Both the position numbers and the translations under genes were made by a program. The notes under the pieces were generated by a model. That model saw nothing but the letters and a program-made list of their open reading frames with translations. It was not told where the DNA came from and did not search any database. Positions 1 to 11,300 of a stretch of DNA of 64,000 nt are shown piece after piece. Position 1 is the first letter of the stretch; each line of letters starts with the position of its first letter. The DNA is from Hydrogenimonas sp. SS33 (GTDB taxonomy: Bacteria > Campylobacterota > Campylobacteria > Campylobacterales > Hydrogenimonadaceae), in the NCBI RefSeq assembly GCF_040436365.1, contig NZ_AP026369.1:1179501-1243500 (forward strand), in the 5' to 3' direction.

Positions 1-45
1 AATGGGTATTTCGGTGGGAAAAGCGCTATAGTCGCTCAGTTGCAT
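1..45 (-). CDS. lon: ATP-dependent protease Lon, N-terminal fragment
   Basis: Only the first 15 codons are inside the window; the gene runs out to the left. The peptide MQLSDYSAFPTEIPI looks like the start of the Lon N-terminal substrate-binding domain in Campylobacterota. An AAGGA ribosome site lies 7 bases before the ATG on the minus strand. The neighbour supports the call: in Campylobacter a BamD-family lipoprotein gene sits directly upstream of lon, as it does here. Lon is a cytoplasmic AAA+ serine protease that degrades misfolded and regulatory proteins. The identification rests on 15 residues plus synteny. Confidence 0.75.
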   Translation of the reverse strand, partial: MQLSDYSAFPTEIPI

Positions 46-89
46 GTGAAAATCCTTTTGGTGACAATAACTTGATTGAAAGTTGACGC

Positions 90-109
90 AAAGCCGCTTT
101 CACGGCTTT
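90..109. other. Hairpin between bamD and lon
   Basis: A perfect 7-bp inverted repeat (AAAGCCG / CGGCTTT, 6-base loop) lies in the 112-base gap between the bamD stop and the lon start. Neither side is followed by a run of U, so it is not a convincing intrinsic terminator. It could weaken read-through from bamD into lon or sit in the lon leader. Confidence 0.3.
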
Positions 110-157
110 AATATTTCTGTAAGGTTTATATATTTTTTTAAGCGGTTTGTCAAGAGA

Positions 158-808
158 TCATTCGAAAATCCAGTCGAACCAGCCCGAAGGCGGCAGCTCG
201 ATATCTTCCTTCTTCAGCCATCCTTCGGCATTGCGTTTGCGGTAGATCGCCGCCGCTTTGGGTTTGTCGCGGCGGTCGTAGAGCTGGGCGATCTTCTCGT
301 TGAGCAGGTAGCGGGTCATCTCCAGCCGCACCTCCATCGTCTGCACCATAGGGGTATACTCCCCCTTCGGGTAGCGGGCGATGTAGTTGCGCGCCCGTAT
401 CAGCGTGTCGTCGATGAGCTTCTGGTCCCGCTGGGGGGAGCGCAGGCCGTAGAAACCGGCCTTGATCTGGAAGAACTCCGCCAGCTCCCGGTTCCTGAAG
501 CTGCCGTAGCGCTTCATATACTCCTCCAGGTAGAAGTTGGCCAGCAGGTACTCCTCGTTGTCCATATGGGCCTGAAAGAGGATCATCATCGCCTGGGGGA
601 TCAGGGGCGAACTGATATGCTCACTCTCCAGGGAGGTGAAGAAGTTGTCCGCCTTCTCCAGGTTCCCAGACGCCACCTTCTTCAGAATCTGCTGGTACCA
701 GTAGAGTGCCGGCTTCTCGTACTCCTCCACTTCGTTCTTGGAGCTGCATCCCGCCAGGATTGCCGCCATCGTCACCGCAACCGCAACGGCCCGTAACCTT
801 CTTCGCAT
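158..808 (-). CDS. bamD: Outer membrane assembly lipoprotein BamD
   Basis: The 216-residue protein begins with a lipoprotein signal peptide ending in the lipobox LAGC (Cys about residue 21). The rest is helical and TPR-like: paired helices such as residues about 36-60 (YWYQQILKKVASGNLEKA) and an ARNYIARYPKGEYTP segment typical of the BamD/YfiO family. BamD is the essential lipoprotein partner of the BamA barrel in outer membrane protein insertion and sits on the periplasmic face of the outer membrane. Length is slightly below the usual 230-250 residues. It is followed by lon on the same strand and is divergent from fliW. Other TPR lipoproteins are possible, but synteny with Campylobacter favours BamD. 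Confidence 0.85.
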   Translation of the reverse strand: MRRRLRAVAVAVTMAAILAGCSSKNEVEEYEKPALYWYQQILKKVASGNLEKADNFFTSLESEHISSPLIPQAMMILFQAHMDNEEYLLANFYLEEYMKRYGSFRNRELAEFFQIKAGFYGLRSPQRDQKLIDDTLIRARNYIARYPKGEYTPMVQTMEVRLEMTRYLLNEKIAQLYDRRDKPKAAAIYRKRNAEGWLKKEDIELPPSGWFDWIFE

Positions 809-930
809 CTTCCGCCTTTCCCCTCCCCGCGGCGCCCCGCTCTTTCAGTCGCCTCATAGGTAGGGTGGATTAAACTATGGAAAGATTTTAACCGATATAT
901 CATTACCCACGCATTAAAGGGCTCTATTTC
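809..930. promoter_or_regulatory. Divergent intergenic region bamD / fliW
   Basis: This 122-base gap separates two divergently transcribed genes and must hold promoters for both. It is AT-rich near fliW (TTTTAACCGATATATCATTAC, about 885-905), where a weak -10-like TATATC can be seen. No clear -35 box, operator or hairpin is evident. The fliW start has only a weak purine-rich stretch ahead of it. Confidence 0.3.
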
Positions 931-1335
931 ATGGAATACAAAGCAGTCATGCCGATTCTCGGGTTCGACAATATTGAAGACTACACCCTCGAACCCGTCG
1001 ACGACATCTTTTTCAGGCTCACCGCCAAAGAGGCGGCATCACCCTCCTTTACCCTCATCCGCCCCGAAGCGCTGCGGCGGGACTATGTTTTCGATCTGCC
1101 CGACGCTGCGGCGGAGCGGCTGGGTCTGGAGCGGGAGGAGGATGCCCTCGTACTCAACCTCATGATCGTCGACACCCCCTTGGAGAACTCCCACGTCAAC
1201 TTCCTTGCGCCGCTGGTCTTCAACAAAGCCAACGGCAGGATGGCACAGGTGGTCCTCGACTCCGCCAGGTACCCCGCCTACGGGCTCGCCGACCCGCTGC
1301 GGGTCTTTATGAACGGAAGTGAGGAGGCATCATGA
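931..1335 (+). CDS. fliW: Flagellar assembly factor FliW
   Basis: The 134-residue protein has the FliW fold signature: an N-terminal PILGF segment (residues 9-13), a central LIRPEALRRDYVFDLPD stretch and the conserved DTPLENSHVNFLAPLVFN region (residues about 86-103). In Campylobacter and Bacillus FliW binds both flagellin and the translational regulator CsrA, linking filament assembly to flagellin mRNA translation in the cytoplasm. Length is typical (about 130). It overlaps proC by 4 bases (ATGA), so the two are translationally coupled, as in other Campylobacterota. No flagellar gene other than this is in the window. Confidence 0.92.
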   Translation: MEYKAVMPILGFDNIEDYTLEPVDDIFFRLTAKEAASPSFTLIRPEALRRDYVFDLPDAAAERLGLEREEDALVLNLMIVDTPLENSHVNFLAPLVFNKANGRMAQVVLDSARYPAYGLADPLRVFMNGSEEAS

Positions 1336-2084
1336 AAATCACCATCGTCGGCCCCGGGAAAATGGCGCTGGCCCTCGCCAAGGGGTTGGAGAAAGAGCAC
1401 GAACTCACCATCGTCGGACGCGACGGCGAAAAGCTGCTCCACTTCACCAAACAGCTCTCCAGGCACGCCAAAACGGCGCTGCTGGAGAAATACGAGATCG
1501 ACGGGCAGACCCTGCTTCTTTGCGTCAAGCCCCACGCCCTGAAGGAGACGGCGGCCCAGCTCAAAGGGAAGGCCCGAACCCTCTACTCCGTGCTGGCGGG
1601 CACCCCCGTCGAAGCGCTCAAGAAGGCGGTCAAGGCCGACAGCTACGTCCGCGCCATGCCCAACCTCGCCGCCGAGTATTTCGCCTCCATGACCACCCTC
1701 ACCGGCGACGGCGAAAAGAGAGAGGAGGCCGAAGCCCTCTTCGCCTCCATCGGCGGAACCCTCTGGGTCGGGACCGAAAAGGAGCTCGACATCGCCACCG
1801 CCGTCGCCGGCAGCGGCCCCGCCTACCTGGCGCTGGTGGCCGAAGCCCTCGCCGACGGCGCCGTGAAAGAGGGGCTGAAGCGCACCGACGCCGCGAAACT
1901 GGTCGAAGGGCTCTTCGCCGGTTTCGCCCCCCTCATCGCCCACAGCCACCCTGCTTTGCTCAAAGATGCCGTCATGAGCCCCGGCGGCACTACCGCCGCC
2001 GGCTGCGCCGCTTTGGAAAAACGGGGCACGCGAAGCGCCTTCATCGAAGCGGTCGACGCCGCCCTCCGCCGCGCCGAAAGCTGA
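1332..2084 (+). CDS. proC: Pyrroline-5-carboxylate reductase
   Basis: This 250-residue cytoplasmic enzyme reduces 1-pyrroline-5-carboxylate to proline with NAD(P)H, the last step of proline synthesis. The Rossmann dinucleotide motif GPGKMA is at residues about 6-11. The ProC signature region AGSGPAYLALVAEALADGA lies at residues about 156-174, followed by the SPGGTTAAG segment near residue 217. Length is close to the usual 260-270. It starts inside the end of fliW, and nothing else follows in the operon, since the next gene has a 286-base upstream region. Confidence 0.93.
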   Translation: MKITIVGPGKMALALAKGLEKEHELTIVGRDGEKLLHFTKQLSRHAKTALLEKYEIDGQTLLLCVKPHALKETAAQLKGKARTLYSVLAGTPVEALKKAVKADSYVRAMPNLAAEYFASMTTLTGDGEKREEAEALFASIGGTLWVGTEKELDIATAVAGSGPAYLALVAEALADGAVKEGLKRTDAAKLVEGLFAGFAPLIAHSHPALLKDAVMSPGGTTAAGCAALEKRGTRSAFIEAVDAALRRAES

Positions 2085-2370
2085 TTCCCGGGGCGCCGCC
2101 CCCTCCCTTGCCACAACTGCCCTCAACTTTTCCGCCCCCTGGCCGATTATAGTTACAGCGTTGTCTACAGCTCCCCCGAAAGGCCCGGAGAAAAGATAAC
2201 GAATCCAAACGACGGAGCCATCTCCGTTAACATTAAGAGGTTTTTTACCGCCTTGCGGTTAGAATGAAAAGTAAAAGGTGGGTGGTTGGGATGCACAATA
2301 TTCCCGTCGGCCTGACGGAATCTTTGTCTTACCCTCTTCCTCCGCCATCGTCATTTCAAGGTGTTTAGCC
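2085..2370 (+). promoter_or_regulatory. Structured leader of the giant adhesin operon
   Basis: This 286-base region holds no gene. It contains a G+C-rich symmetric GGGGCGCCGCCCC just after proC (about 2091-2103, no U tail), a possible -10 TATAGT near 2147, a hairpin ACGGAG/CTCCGT at about 2212-2227 and a second hairpin ACCGC/GCGGT around 2248-2260 preceded by a T6 run. The run of small hairpins suggests a structured 5' leader. I compared it by eye with the c-di-GMP-I riboswitch consensus and could not match it. Confidence 0.35.
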
Positions 2371-5300
2371 ATGTCGAAACAGAAAAGATTATTCCAGCTA
2401 TTTTCCTGCACCCTTTTGTTCGCCGTTTTCCTGACGGGGAAAGCCTATGCCGCCACATCCCTGGTCGGGGACCTCTCCTATTCCGATTTCCATGCGGCCC
2501 CCAATCCCGTGGCCGTCAACGAAACGACCCACCTCTACACCAAAATCCATTACGACAGCGCAAAAAACGTATCGATCACCGCCAAAGTGCAGATAGAGAA
2601 AGGGCCGTTCTCCTTTCCCCCGGATTTCTCCAACAACGGGTGGAGCTGTTCCGACAAAGGATCCATCTACGAATGTACCTATTCCATCGCCCCGGGTGAC
2701 GACTCCAGCCTTCTCGACATCGCCCTCACCGCACCCGGAAGCACACAGAGCGTCACCCTCGACGCCAATGTCACTTCCGACGACATTCTCCCCGAAAGCG
2801 ACGGCGACAACGATGCCCAGACCACCGTCGGTGTCGGAAAATCGAATGTCGCCGCCGCCAAAACCTCGACACCGGATACCGTCAGTCTGGGAGAGGAATA
2901 TACCTATACGGTCGATATTACGAACGAGGAGAAATCCGGTGCCATCACCACACCCGCTTCCGGCATAAGAGTCGAGGACCCCATAGACGATACCTATCTG
3001 ACCATTACCGACTATTCCGGCAACACGGGATGGGATTGCGGCGCCTCCACCTCTTCCAAAATCGACTGCAGGCTCAACGGAAACCTGGAAGTCAATGCAT
3101 CCACGCAACTCGTTTTCAAGGTACGGACCGCAAACGACAAACTTCCCCCCGACAACAAAATCACCAATACCGCCCACGTCACCACTTCCACAAGCGACTG
3201 GGATGCGAACGACCAGGACCCCCATGCGGAGACGACGGTGCTGGGTACGGACCTCGAACTCGATCTTGCAGCCCCCCTATCGGTGCTGGTCGGCGCGACA
3301 GGTGTCGAATACAACGCCACCATACGCAATAAAAGCGGCATGAGCGCGAAGAACGTCAAACTGAATATTACCTTCTCCCATGCCGTAACGCTTCAGAATT
3401 CAACCCTTCCCGCAGGCTGGAGCTGCGATACCGGTAATGCAAAAACCTTTGCCTGCAGCTACTCGGGCGATCTCAACAGCAGTGCCGGCGACCAGAACCT
3501 CAAACTCTCCTTCGATTTTCCCGACGACTGGGTCGGCGGTGACGACTATACTTTCGAAGTCGTCTCCGATCCCGATATCGATACCGACAGTTCCAACAAC
3601 AAAAAAACGGGTACGACCCATGTCGAAGGAGCCGATGTCGTCATAACCAAAACCCCTCTCAATGCCACCAAAAACATCAACGATACCATCGCCTATACCT
3701 TCACCGTCACCAACAACGGAGCGGCGGCCGCCGAACAGGTTGCCTTTTCCGACCGGTTCTACAACAACGCCAATCAGGAAAAAGATGTCGAGCTGGTCTC
3801 CGCCAGCGGAGATTTCCAATGCTACCTCTCGCCCGGTGACACATTCAACGCCTTTTCGTGTGAATACAAGGACAACGGAGGTTCATGGAAAACACTGGCT
3901 TCCGGAGCCTCCGTTACCGAAACTCTGGAAGTACGGCTGATCGAATCTTCTTTCACCGCCTCTTCCACCAAGCTTCACAACCAGGCCCATGTCACCACCC
4001 AAACGACCGAAAACGACGATACCGATAACGACAGCGGCGTTGCGACCGTCACCGTCAGACTGCCCCAAATCGATGTGACCAAAGGCGCCGTCACCGCCAA
4101 CGGCGGAAACGACCTGACACTGGGTGAAACCTTCTATTATGAAATCAACGTCACAGAGAGCAACGGCGTCGATGTCCGAAACCTCTCACTGACCGATCAG
4201 CTGACGAACGGTGCCGACCGCATCACCGTCACCAACCTGAGCGGAAGCAACTGGGACTGCTCCGTTTCCGACATGAACTGCTCCTATACCGGAAACAACG
4301 GAATCTTCCCGGGAGGAAGCACTTCGACCATACGTGTCGACGCGAAAGCCTCCGACAGCCAGACGGGGCACTATACAAACCGGGCTTCCGTCAGCGCCAC
4401 GACCCCTTCGACGGGGGACAAAGATGATACCGTGTCGGGAGATATCGTCGGACCCGACTTTACTTTCACCAAAACCGTTCCGGCCAGCGTCACGGCCAAC
4501 GAAACCTTCGACGTCAATTTCACCGTCACAAATATCGGCCTCAGCGATGCCGAAGATGTGCGGCTTGTCGACGACCTCGTACTCAACGGAAAAGCGTTCA
4601 CCTGGACCCCCGCCGACCCGCCGAACTGGGATTGTACAACCCACTCCACCACCACGAAAATCGACTGTACCTATACCGGCAACAGCGGTGTTTTCCCCGG
4701 CAGGTCACAGACGACGGAGCATCTCTCTTTCACTGTCACGGCCCCCAATGCCGTCGGTGACTACACCAACAGTGCCCAGCTCGATTCCTCCACGACGGGC
4801 GGGCCCTGGAACGCAAGTGACTCCTTCTCGGTCGTCGGTGCGGACCTTCGGGCCGAAAAGAGCGTCACAACGCCCGCAAGCGGCTACGGGATCGCCAACG
4901 AGACGATGACCTACCAAATCACCGTATACAACGACGGCAACGCATTGGCAAAAGACGTGACCGCCCACGACGTTCTCGACAGCCGTATCGATCCCTCGAC
5001 GGTCACGGTCGACGGCTGTGACAACTCGCCTTCCGGTACCCTGGAAATCGATTGCCAGCTGCCCGACATCACGCCCCACGGCAGCCGGAGTTTCACCGTC
5101 ACTTTCACCGCTCCCGACATCGATGCCGACGATTTCCAAAACGAGGGGAACGTCTCCACATCCACAGCCGAAAACGATACCTCCAACAACACCTACTCCC
5201 TCACGAGTGAAATCCGCGGCGCCGACATCTTCGTCACCAAAACCATCGAGAACAAAAGTGAAACGAACGGCGTCTATCAGGCGAGTCTGGGAGAGGAGGC

Positions 5301-8300
5301 GGTCTTCGTCATCACCGTCAAAAACAGCGGAGAGGCCAACGCTTCGGGCATAACGCTCGAGGACCGCAGCATCGACCTCGACGGGGGAAGCCAGCGGATC
5401 CTGCTCACAGGCATCGCCGACGATGACGGAGGAAAATGGAGCTGCGGCAATTCATTCCCTACCACGACACTCGACTGCTCCTACAGCGGAACGCTCGCCG
5501 GAAACGGCGACTCCACCACCCTCAAAGTCAACGGCACCATGCCCGACTCGGCGGGGCACAAGCAGAACGAAGCCAACGCGTCCGCCGCCGTCGGTGCGGA
5601 AGCGAACCCCGGCAACAATCTGGGTGTCGCCAAAGTCGATGTCCAGAGTTACGACCTCAATATCACGAAAACACTGAACGGGGAAGCGGTGATCGACCGC
5701 AATGTGACATTCCGACTGGATATCCGCAACCTGGACCTTTCGGATATTTCCGATTTCTGGGTGCAGGACCAGCTCCCTGCCGGTTTCACCGCCGTATCCG
5801 CATCGGGTGACGGATGGAACTGTGACAGTTCGACACTCTACTGCGAATACAACGATACACTGGCCGGAAACAGCGGGCCCATATCTCTGACGGTCGTCGC
5901 AACGGCTCCTTCCACGGCGAAACTCTATACCAACAGGGCCGATGTCAACCACTCCAATGCCGCGGGAGATTCCGACCCGGCCAACAATGAAGACGCCCTG
6001 ACATTCCAGGTCTACGGTGCCGACCTGCATATCTACAAAACCGACGCCCCCGACCCGGTCGCACCCGGCGGCACCATTACCTACACCATCTCCATCGACA
6101 ATGCCGACGGCAGGGTCGACGCCGAAAACGTCACGATCGAGGATTCCATTCCCGCCCATACCGCTTTCGTAACCGATTCGAACCAGTCGCACAACGGCTG
6201 GGAGTGCGGTTTCGACGGCAACACCTTCACCTGTCACAAAGATCTTCTTCCGGCAGGAGCGGCACAGGAAGAGGTTCTCACCTTCCAGGTCAAAGTCGAT
6301 CCCGGTATTTCCGTACCCAACACCATATACAATACCGTCACGTCAGAAAACGACATCTCCGAACACGATTATGAAGACAACAACCTGACCGTCGAGACGG
6401 AGGTTCGAAAAGTCAATCTCAGGGTCAGAAAATTTGCCAATCACCAACATAAATCCTATGACTACGGTACACAAACCCAGTACGGATATGCCGGATTCGG
6501 TGACAAAATACGCTACCGGATACAATTTAGAAACAACTCTCCCCAGGGTGCACCGGATATCACCGACATCAACTTTACCGATACTCTTCCGGACAATGCC
6601 GAATACCTCGGATACACACCCGACGACCACTGGTCTTGCACCGAAAACAATACTTCTACCCCAAAAACTCTTACATGCCTGCTGGACCATTCCGTCTCCG
6701 TCGCACGAGGACAAAATGTGTACAGTCCCTATATTTATGTACGCATGCCCGACGCCGACAGCAGTTACGATACCTCTGATTATCACAACAACAAAGTCGT
6801 CAACCGCGTGACGGCGACCATCCCCCTGACGGAAGACACCTATGCGGACAACAACGCTTCGACCGTCACCTACCTCATGGGCAGCGACCTCCACATCGAA
6901 AAAACGGACGGGACAACAGATCACGAAGCGGGAGCCAACGCACCCCTGACCTATACCCTCTCCGTCAAAAACAGAAACGACCATCACCACGGTATCTGGG
7001 GGCTCTCCGATGCCGAGAATATCCGGGTACTTGACATCCTTCCCCCGGAAATCAATGCTTCCGACATCGACTTCTCGGGAACCGGCGGCGAATGGAACTG
7101 CAGTGTCAGCGGCGGGGTCGTCACCTGTGACGCCAACGGCACTCTCGAAAGCGGAGAGAGTCTCGGCAAAATCCGCATCCATACCCATGCCCCCAACCTG
7201 CTGGACGCCAACCTGACCAACAGTGCCCGCGTAACGAGCGACACCCCCGAACTCGACCTGCTTCTCGACGACAATGAAGCGAACGTCACGACCCATGTGA
7301 CAGGGGCGAACATCGACGTGATCATCACCGCCGACAAAAACAGCTCCGCCATGGCCGCACCGCTGACCTATACGGTCACCGTCAGGAATATCGGCAAAGG
7401 GGAAGCACGCGACGTCCGTTTCATAACCGGTATCGCTGGTGTGACCCGTGACTTCGGGTACACCTCCGTCGACAACGCCCCCGACTGGAACTGTACCCAG
7501 CCCGATGTCAACAAAAGTGTCGAATGTCTCTACAACGGTGTACTGGGTGAAGGAGACGAGGCTTCAGCCACGCTCCATGCCCTCACCCCGACCCAGACCG
7601 GCGGCCTCACCAACGAAGTCAACGCATCGACCAGTACCGTGGAGACCGATGCATACAATTTCGACAGTGTCACCACGACGATCGTGGGGGCGCAGCTCGT
7701 CCTGAACGTTTCACCCCAGCCCGACAGCGGCGGGGCTTTCATGCCGAAAACCTACACCTTCACCCTGAAAAACGACGGCCTCAGCCCCACGACGGACATC
7801 AACCTGACCCTTGCACCCGAATCGGTCTCGCCCTACGGCTTCGAAATCCTCGATGCCGACGGCACCGACTGGAACTGCACCCTCGACGGCAACACCTCCG
7901 CCGACTGCCTTTTCGGCAGCCTTGCGGCGGACGCATCCACCCAGGTTGTACTGAAGGTCCTGCTTCCCAACAAAGCGGGCGGCACCTACATCACCGGCAC
8001 TGCGGCCTACCGTTCCCTGGATGACAACCTCACGACGAGTGAAGTCAACGCCACGATCGACGTGACCGGATCCGACCTGACCGTCACCAAAACGGTACAA
8101 AACGACATGAACGCGACGGGATTCTACGATACCGTCAGTGTCGGCATCGACCAGAACATCACGTTCCGGCTCCAGGTGGAGAACCGAAACAGCGGCCGGG
8201 CACGCGACATCAATATCTCCGACGCTTTCGATACGCGATTCAAGGATATCAACGTCACCTCCGCGGGAGACTGGAACTGCAGCGTTTCGGGACACGATCT

Positions 8301-11300
8301 CCTCTGCACCCTTCCCGACCTGAATACGACCAACGGGACCACGGATGAAAACACTATCTTCATCCACGCCAAAACACCCGCCTACCCGGTCCCCGACGGC
8401 ATCGAAAATAACGCTTCCGTCGCATCGGTCACGGTAGAGAGCGACAGCGGCAACAATATCGACACGGCACTCGTCAAAGTCCTCGGGCCGGAGCTGACCG
8501 GAGATCTCGACGCCAATGTTTCCGTCGTGGCGATGAAAGATGATTTCAGGTATATCGTCAAGGTCACCAATGTAGGGTTCAGCCAGTCCGCAGACATCAA
8601 CCTGACCTATGACCTGCCCGACGGCATGAGTCTGGTGGGATCTGAGGACAACAGCAGCTGGACGGCGGGGTCTCTCTGGAGCTGTCACGACAGCAACGGC
8701 TCCGCCCCGGTCATCTGTGAATTCACCGACAATATGCCCCCCTACGGTGCCTACTCCTATATCACCCTGGATGTGAAGGCGCCCGGCTACCCGGGGCCGC
8801 TCGACAACAATTTCACCCTCGTCTACGACCACGAGACCAACATCACCGCATCTCCGCTGGTGACGGTATGGCCCGCCGACGTCGAAGCCGAAGCGGAAGC
8901 GCAACCCTCCGACGAAGTGCTCGCGGAACGCAACATCACCTATCGCATCCGGGTGGCGGACCTCAATATTTCCGACGCGGAAGATGTGAACCTGAGCCTC
9001 GATTTCATCCAGAACGACGCGTCGCACAACCCCGTTTCCATCGACACGGACGACAGTGACTGCAACGTTACGGGAGGCATCGTCCTCTGCCGGTTCGGCA
9101 CCATGGAGGCATTGAGCGAACGCAATATCACCGTCACCGTCACGGTACCCGACACCAATACCTCCTTCGCCTTCAAAGGGTCTCTCGACCTCAACACCAG
9201 CAGCCCGGAGGCCGACACGGACAACGACTTCGCCCTGCCTGCCGTCGAAGTCAAACCCATCCTTCCCGTCGCCGACTGGCGTATGGACGACTGTGTCTGG
9301 AACGGCACGGCCGGAGAGGTGACGGACCAGACGGGAAGCCACAACGGCACCGCACACAACGGCGCCCACACCTACAGCATGCTCCTGCCCCTCGCCAAAG
9401 ACGACACAAACCGCACCTCCTTCTGCAGAAGCGGCTATTTCGACGGTGACAATGACTATGTCGCCGTTGCGAACAGTTCCGAAATAAATACGGGCAAACA
9501 CAACAAACGCAGTATCTCCCTTTGGTTCAAAACAGAAAAAAGCGAAGGCACCCAGGTCATCTATGAGGAGGGGGGCGGCGCCAGAGGCCTGGCCGTCTAT
9601 ATCCAAAACGGCCAGCTTTTTGCGGGAGGATGGAATTCACCCGAATCGGGATGGAGCGGAACCTATCTGCCTGTCAGCTTTACATTGGGAAGATGGCACC
9701 ATGTCGTCCTCGTCCTTGATGCCGAAAAAGATGCGCAATACACCCAGCCGGAGGTTTTCAGAGGCTACCTCGACGGGACACTGTTTGGCGAAGGGGCCGG
9801 TTCGCAGCTCTGGAGCCACGGCGATGCCGTGGGCATCGGTGCCGTAAACGGAGGCACAAAAATACCCAACAGCAACGGCAAGAGGCCCTACCAGGGCCTC
9901 ATCGACGAAGTCAAAATCTTCAACATCGCCCTCGACGACCGGGCGGTCCACGAGATTTTCGAACGAGAGAAAGAGTATGTCAACTACGACGGCACCGCGC
10001 GTACCTGCATGGAGTGCGCCGCCAACCTCTCCGTGGACATCGACACGGTCAACGACATCAACGGCAGCATCGGGGCCGATTCGCTTTTGCGGTACCGCGT
10101 CACCGTCAAAAACGACTCCGACGACCCGGTGGGCAGGGAAGTCAACCTGACGGCGAATTTCGATGCCGACCTTTCATTCGAAGACAACCTGACCGTCGAC
10201 GGTCTCTGGTCATGCGGCGATTTCAACGCCTCCTCCCACATTCTCCCCTGCTACTTCCTGGGAGACGAGACCAACTACCTCGAACCGCACAGCACCAGCG
10301 TCTTCGAAATCTCCTTCCTCACCCAGAACCGCGAATACGAAGTCACGAGCGATGCGCACATTGACATCAACCAGACCAACGACGGGGATGAAGATGCGAG
10401 CGTCACCACCAAAGTGCTGGGCACCGACATGGCCGTAACAATGGACATTCCTGGTACACCGACGCGCAGTGAGGATTTTGACATTATCGTCCATGTCTCC
10501 AACCTCAGCGATGTCGCCGTCGCCAAAGCCGTCGAGGTCACGACTCTTTTCGACGACCTCGACTACGTCTCCACCGACTGCCCCAACGCGAACATCGGTG
10601 CACACCATGTGCAGTGCAGCCTGCCCAATTTCCAACCCAACGACAGTTTCGACTACAACATTACGGTGCGCAGCAACAGCGCACTGGCGACCACAACCGT
10701 TGCAAGCGACGTCAACACCAGCACCTTCGACCGCGACACCGATAACAACCACTACGACGTCTCCTTCAGTGTCGTCGACACCAACAACAGCACCGGCGAC
10801 ATACTCGAACAGCAGTTCATCGACTTCAGGCGCCACGCGGTATTCAACCGCTACGGCAATATGGTCGTCATCGGCAACAGCAACCTCAAACCGGCGGACG
10901 GCAACGACTACAACGGCTATCTGGCCGACCTCAACAGCTCCTTTGTCCAGACGGCGGGAGGGCCCAACTCCTCCGGCGCCGTTCTCAAACTCCCCGACGG
11001 CATTCCCGTTCAGGACCTTTCCATCGAATATGTAGGGCTCTACTGGAGCGGCCATGTCCACGGTGAGGAGGGAGACACCAACGACACGGGCGAATCGGTC
11101 CCCTACAACCAGGTCGCTCTCATCACCCCGTGGGGCGCTGAATACAACATCAGTGTCAATACCGGAAGCTCGGCGTCTGACGACAATATCACAGGCTACT
11201 ACTACTACAAAAAATCGGATGGCGTCTATCGCCGGTTCTACGCCTGTGAAGCCAATATCACGGGGATACTCGCCGACCGTGCGGAGCAGAACCTTTCGGT

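Noticed and set aside
2150-2300. c-di-GMP riboswitch before the giant adhesin gene
   Set aside because: The region has several small hairpins, but I could not match the conserved bases of the c-di-GMP-I or -II consensus. A covariance search would settle it.
2278-2370. Upstream start at 2278 for the giant protein
   Set aside because: It would place 31 polar residues before the signal peptide and lacks a ribosome site; the ATG at 2371 directly opens the signal peptide.
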